A stretch of DNA of 64,000 nucleotides, from positions 1,761,021 to 1,825,020 of the forward strand of contig NZ_KB913032.1 in NCBI RefSeq assembly GCF_000384215.1, written 5' to 3'. Of this stretch, positions 63,301 through 64,000 are shown one piece after another. Position 1 is the stretch's first letter, and every line of letters begins with the position of its first letter. Position numbers and translations under genes: made by a program. The stretch comes from Amycolatopsis alba DSM 44262. GTDB taxonomy: Bacteria; Actinomycetota; Actinomycetes; Mycobacteriales; Pseudonocardiaceae. Below the pieces are notes generated by a model. It had not been told where the DNA came from. It was given only the letters and a program-made list of their open reading frames with translations, and did no database searches.

Positions 63301-63590
63301 CGTACCTGTCCGCCTGCTCGACCGCGAACCCCGGCATCACCCAGGCCGACGAGTCACTGCACCTGGCGTCGGCGTTCCAGCTGGCCGGTTTCCGCCACGT
63401 CATCGCCACCCTGTGGCCGATCGCCGACGACGTCGCGGCCACCACCGCCCGCGAGATCTACCGGCATCTGGACGGAACACCGTCCGCGGATTCCGCCGCC
63501 CACGCTGTCCGGCGGGCCACCCTCCAGCTGCGTGCCGAACATCCCGACCGCCCGGATCTGTGGGCGTCGCTCATCCACAACGGCCCCTGA
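60351..63590 (+). CDS. TPR-CHAT domain protein (caspase-like peptidase)
   Basis: A protein of 1079 residues. About 700 N-terminal residues are tetratricopeptide-like repeats of about 45 residues (units of the type DLRRAVESGERALASLP). The C-terminal CHAT domain (about 740-1079) has His948 (HFACHAD) and Cys989 (LSACSTANPG), both required for caspase-HetF-like proteolysis. GTG 60351 lacks a ribosome site but lies 8 nt after TACCGT (60337-60342), so it is probably leaderless. CHAT peptidases act in bacterial immune and programmed-death modules. The divergent small Cys-motif and membrane genes are the likely partners. Confidence 0.88.
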   Translation: MAHYEALNRLSARLAEFTGSGKPEMVFTKAITADAEALAPMALSGTDDQAASACQVLGWLYFFRCSVLDTDAKYAELAKALTFLTRVADQPAALPEPVRALIGPLADTNTQAEIGRDLLLTGSRSPDPHLLDSGIMLLSAAVAGDPRAGSRIALLIVGYQWRYRRTRRVDDLERAIETGEHAIRVLATDHPEIAGILSNLGVAYRSRFGRTDALPDLNRSIELTTTAANSCPDGDPQRLACLANLADTCCERSIRTGDLGDLAAAIGYAEQALASTPAGDPEHASCLARVGAIHFRRYERLGDVADLRHAIEFEERALAAEPDLFKPLTDLCVLYRERYQRLGEVADLRRAVESGERALASLPGDDARRSIPASMLNLACRHLYEATQDLDQLRRAVGYGRLAVSASPAGSPDRASALGNLSPALQRLYEHTGLLSDLQQAIDVDEEALALLPDGHPTRITSLSNLCVAYRSRAEHTEASADRARAIELGERALAAIPADDPTRIVTVRTVSAAYREQFKHHGDITQLNRAIELAQLALDTLPADHPTRHRCLSDLNTVHQLRHRHSADAADIRRGIEFQEQALACLPSGHPDLALVAANLGQAHHQFATTTGRPVDEDRLGPLIDVIVASAATASTTQQVRSYHVAGRVATVLGDHLRAAALLDSAAALLPSLPPSGANWRDREYRIGQYTGLVRESIAAHCAVDDPAGAVEAAERGRGILLAAELGVSAGPVAAPAFPELRTAAADGAVVLVNTDLRQGEAIIVTATGDPIHVRLPGLGGDELHQRVQHLIDVNQRTGFAAVLHQRRVVPDIVGWLWDVAVAPILAALPDTDRVWWMPTDLLGLFPWHAAGHPGEPGALDAVVSSYTATLRTLSHARSRPPSTERRQLTVAVRDAQGAAPLPATVSEAEHLHGAHPGLPLLIDENATADAVLTALRGSTWAHFACHADADLLVPSRSGIRLYDGILTLSEISRLRLADAELAYLSACSTANPGITQADESLHLASAFQLAGFRHVIATLWPIADDVAATTAREIYRHLDGTPSADSAAHAVRRATLQLRAEHPDRPDLWASLIHNGP

Positions 63591-63770
63591 CTACCGCCGT
63601 GGACGGCCGAGCGCGTGTTCGTACGCGTAAATCGTGGCCTGCACCCGATCCCTGAGGCCGAGCTTGGCCGGCATCCGGGACAGGTGCGTTGACGGTCGCC
63701 TCGGACAGGAACAGCCGCGCCGCGACCCGCTACCGCGACTGGATCAGGCAGATCTCGGGCGCCTGAAGCT
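63591..63770 (-). pseudogene. Decayed LuxR-type HTH fragment
   Basis: On the minus strand, TAG (63593-63591) ends a frame reading SRMPAKLGLRDRVQATIYAY and EHALGRPRR, the typical end of NarL/LuxR response regulators. Upstream, RVAARLFLSEATVN continues the motif only after a change of reading frame, and an in-frame TAG interrupts a degenerate PELQAPEICLIQ stretch. It is therefore a broken remnant. It lies directly after the TPR-CHAT gene. Confidence 0.7.
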
Positions 63771-63875
63771 CGGGATTGGTGTTTTTTCACCGGTCTGATG
63801 GGACTTTCGGCCCTCGAAGCAGGGACTCGGCGTGCGGGATGGTGGAGCGACCGCTCGAATCCCGAGGTGAGCGCC

Positions 63876-64000
63876 ATGTTTGTCGAACCCGATGACGTGC
63901 GGAAGATCGAGGCGCGGACAAGGAATTTCCGCGCGCTGGACTACCGCTACGGCGGCGGCCGCTGCTTGGCCGCCGTAGCTGCCTATCAGACACGAGCCTC
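63876..64000 (+). CDS. Partial gene related to the protein at 50219 (runs off window)
   Basis: An ATG with a GAGGTGAG site opens a frame to the window edge (41 codons). It reads FRALDYRYGGGRCLAAV, matching LRALDYRQGGAFSRDAV of the 50219 protein. Probably another TPR-like regulator-type protein; the remainder is outside the window. Confidence 0.65.
   Translation, partial: MFVEPDDVRKIEARTRNFRALDYRYGGGRCLAAVAAYQTRA

Overview
The window is very high-GC actinomycete DNA. Gene content, strong GC bias at third codon positions, GTG starts, leaderless starts and a set of recurring intergenic palindromes all suggest a member of the Pseudonocardiaceae, most likely Amycolatopsis (inference). I saw no rRNA, tRNA, CRISPR array or insertion sequence.

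Region 1 (about 1-40.8 kb) is mostly one type VII (ESX-like) secretion locus. It opens with a two-component system (136-2051) and a DUF6177-type gene pair (2067-3346). It contains the core components eccC, eccB, eccD, eccE and the mycosin protease mycP, a YbaB-like protein, several small Esx-like proteins, and two consecutive pairs of small protein plus long proline/glycine-rich substrate (24848-28310). A giant 3890-residue substrate (5932-17604, minus strand) has an Esx-like head, coiled-coil repeats, membrane segments and three different enzyme-like domains: a papain-like deamidase, a RelA/SpoT-like domain and a PI3/4-kinase-like domain. The gene after it is an ADP-ribosylglycohydrolase-fold protein that has lost its metal ligands, a good candidate for the immunity partner. 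The locus also encodes a kinase with a broken catalytic loop and an operon for an FN3 protein, a MoxR ATPase, a DUF58 protein and a transglutaminase-like protein with a broken active site. mycP, eccC and eccD share one promoter architecture: a GGCA-GTT-TGCC palindrome, exactly 29 nt, a GAC-like -10, then 6-7 nt to the start codon.

Region 2 (40.8-47.2 kb) holds ordinary chromosomal genes: TspO, a nucleotidyltransferase, a split-barrel flavoprotein, a 41-residue Cys-ending peptide, a SigB/SigF-type sigma factor, a VOC protein, an aminoglycoside-phosphotransferase-like kinase, a small WH-motif protein and an XRE regulator. Region 3 (47.2-50 kb) is the furA-katG pair.

Region 4 (50.2-58.2 kb) carries a translationally coupled four-gene operon: an SbnB/ornithine-cyclodeaminase-like dehydrogenase, a PLP decarboxylase, an SbnA-like PLP synthase and a MATE exporter. 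It lies behind a Zur-box-like site. The logic fits a small aminopolycarboxylate zincophore of the [S,S]-EDDS type rather than staphyloferrin B. A divergent amidase and a LysR regulator follow.

Region 5 (58.2-64 kb) has a cupin/cysteine-dioxygenase-like gene and then a compact divergent module: a 116-residue Cys-motif protein and a membrane protein opposite a 1079-residue TPR-CHAT peptidase, which resembles CHAT-based conflict systems. The module lies between two decayed regulator fragments (AraC-type and LuxR-type). A partial gene related to the one at 50219 runs off the right edge.
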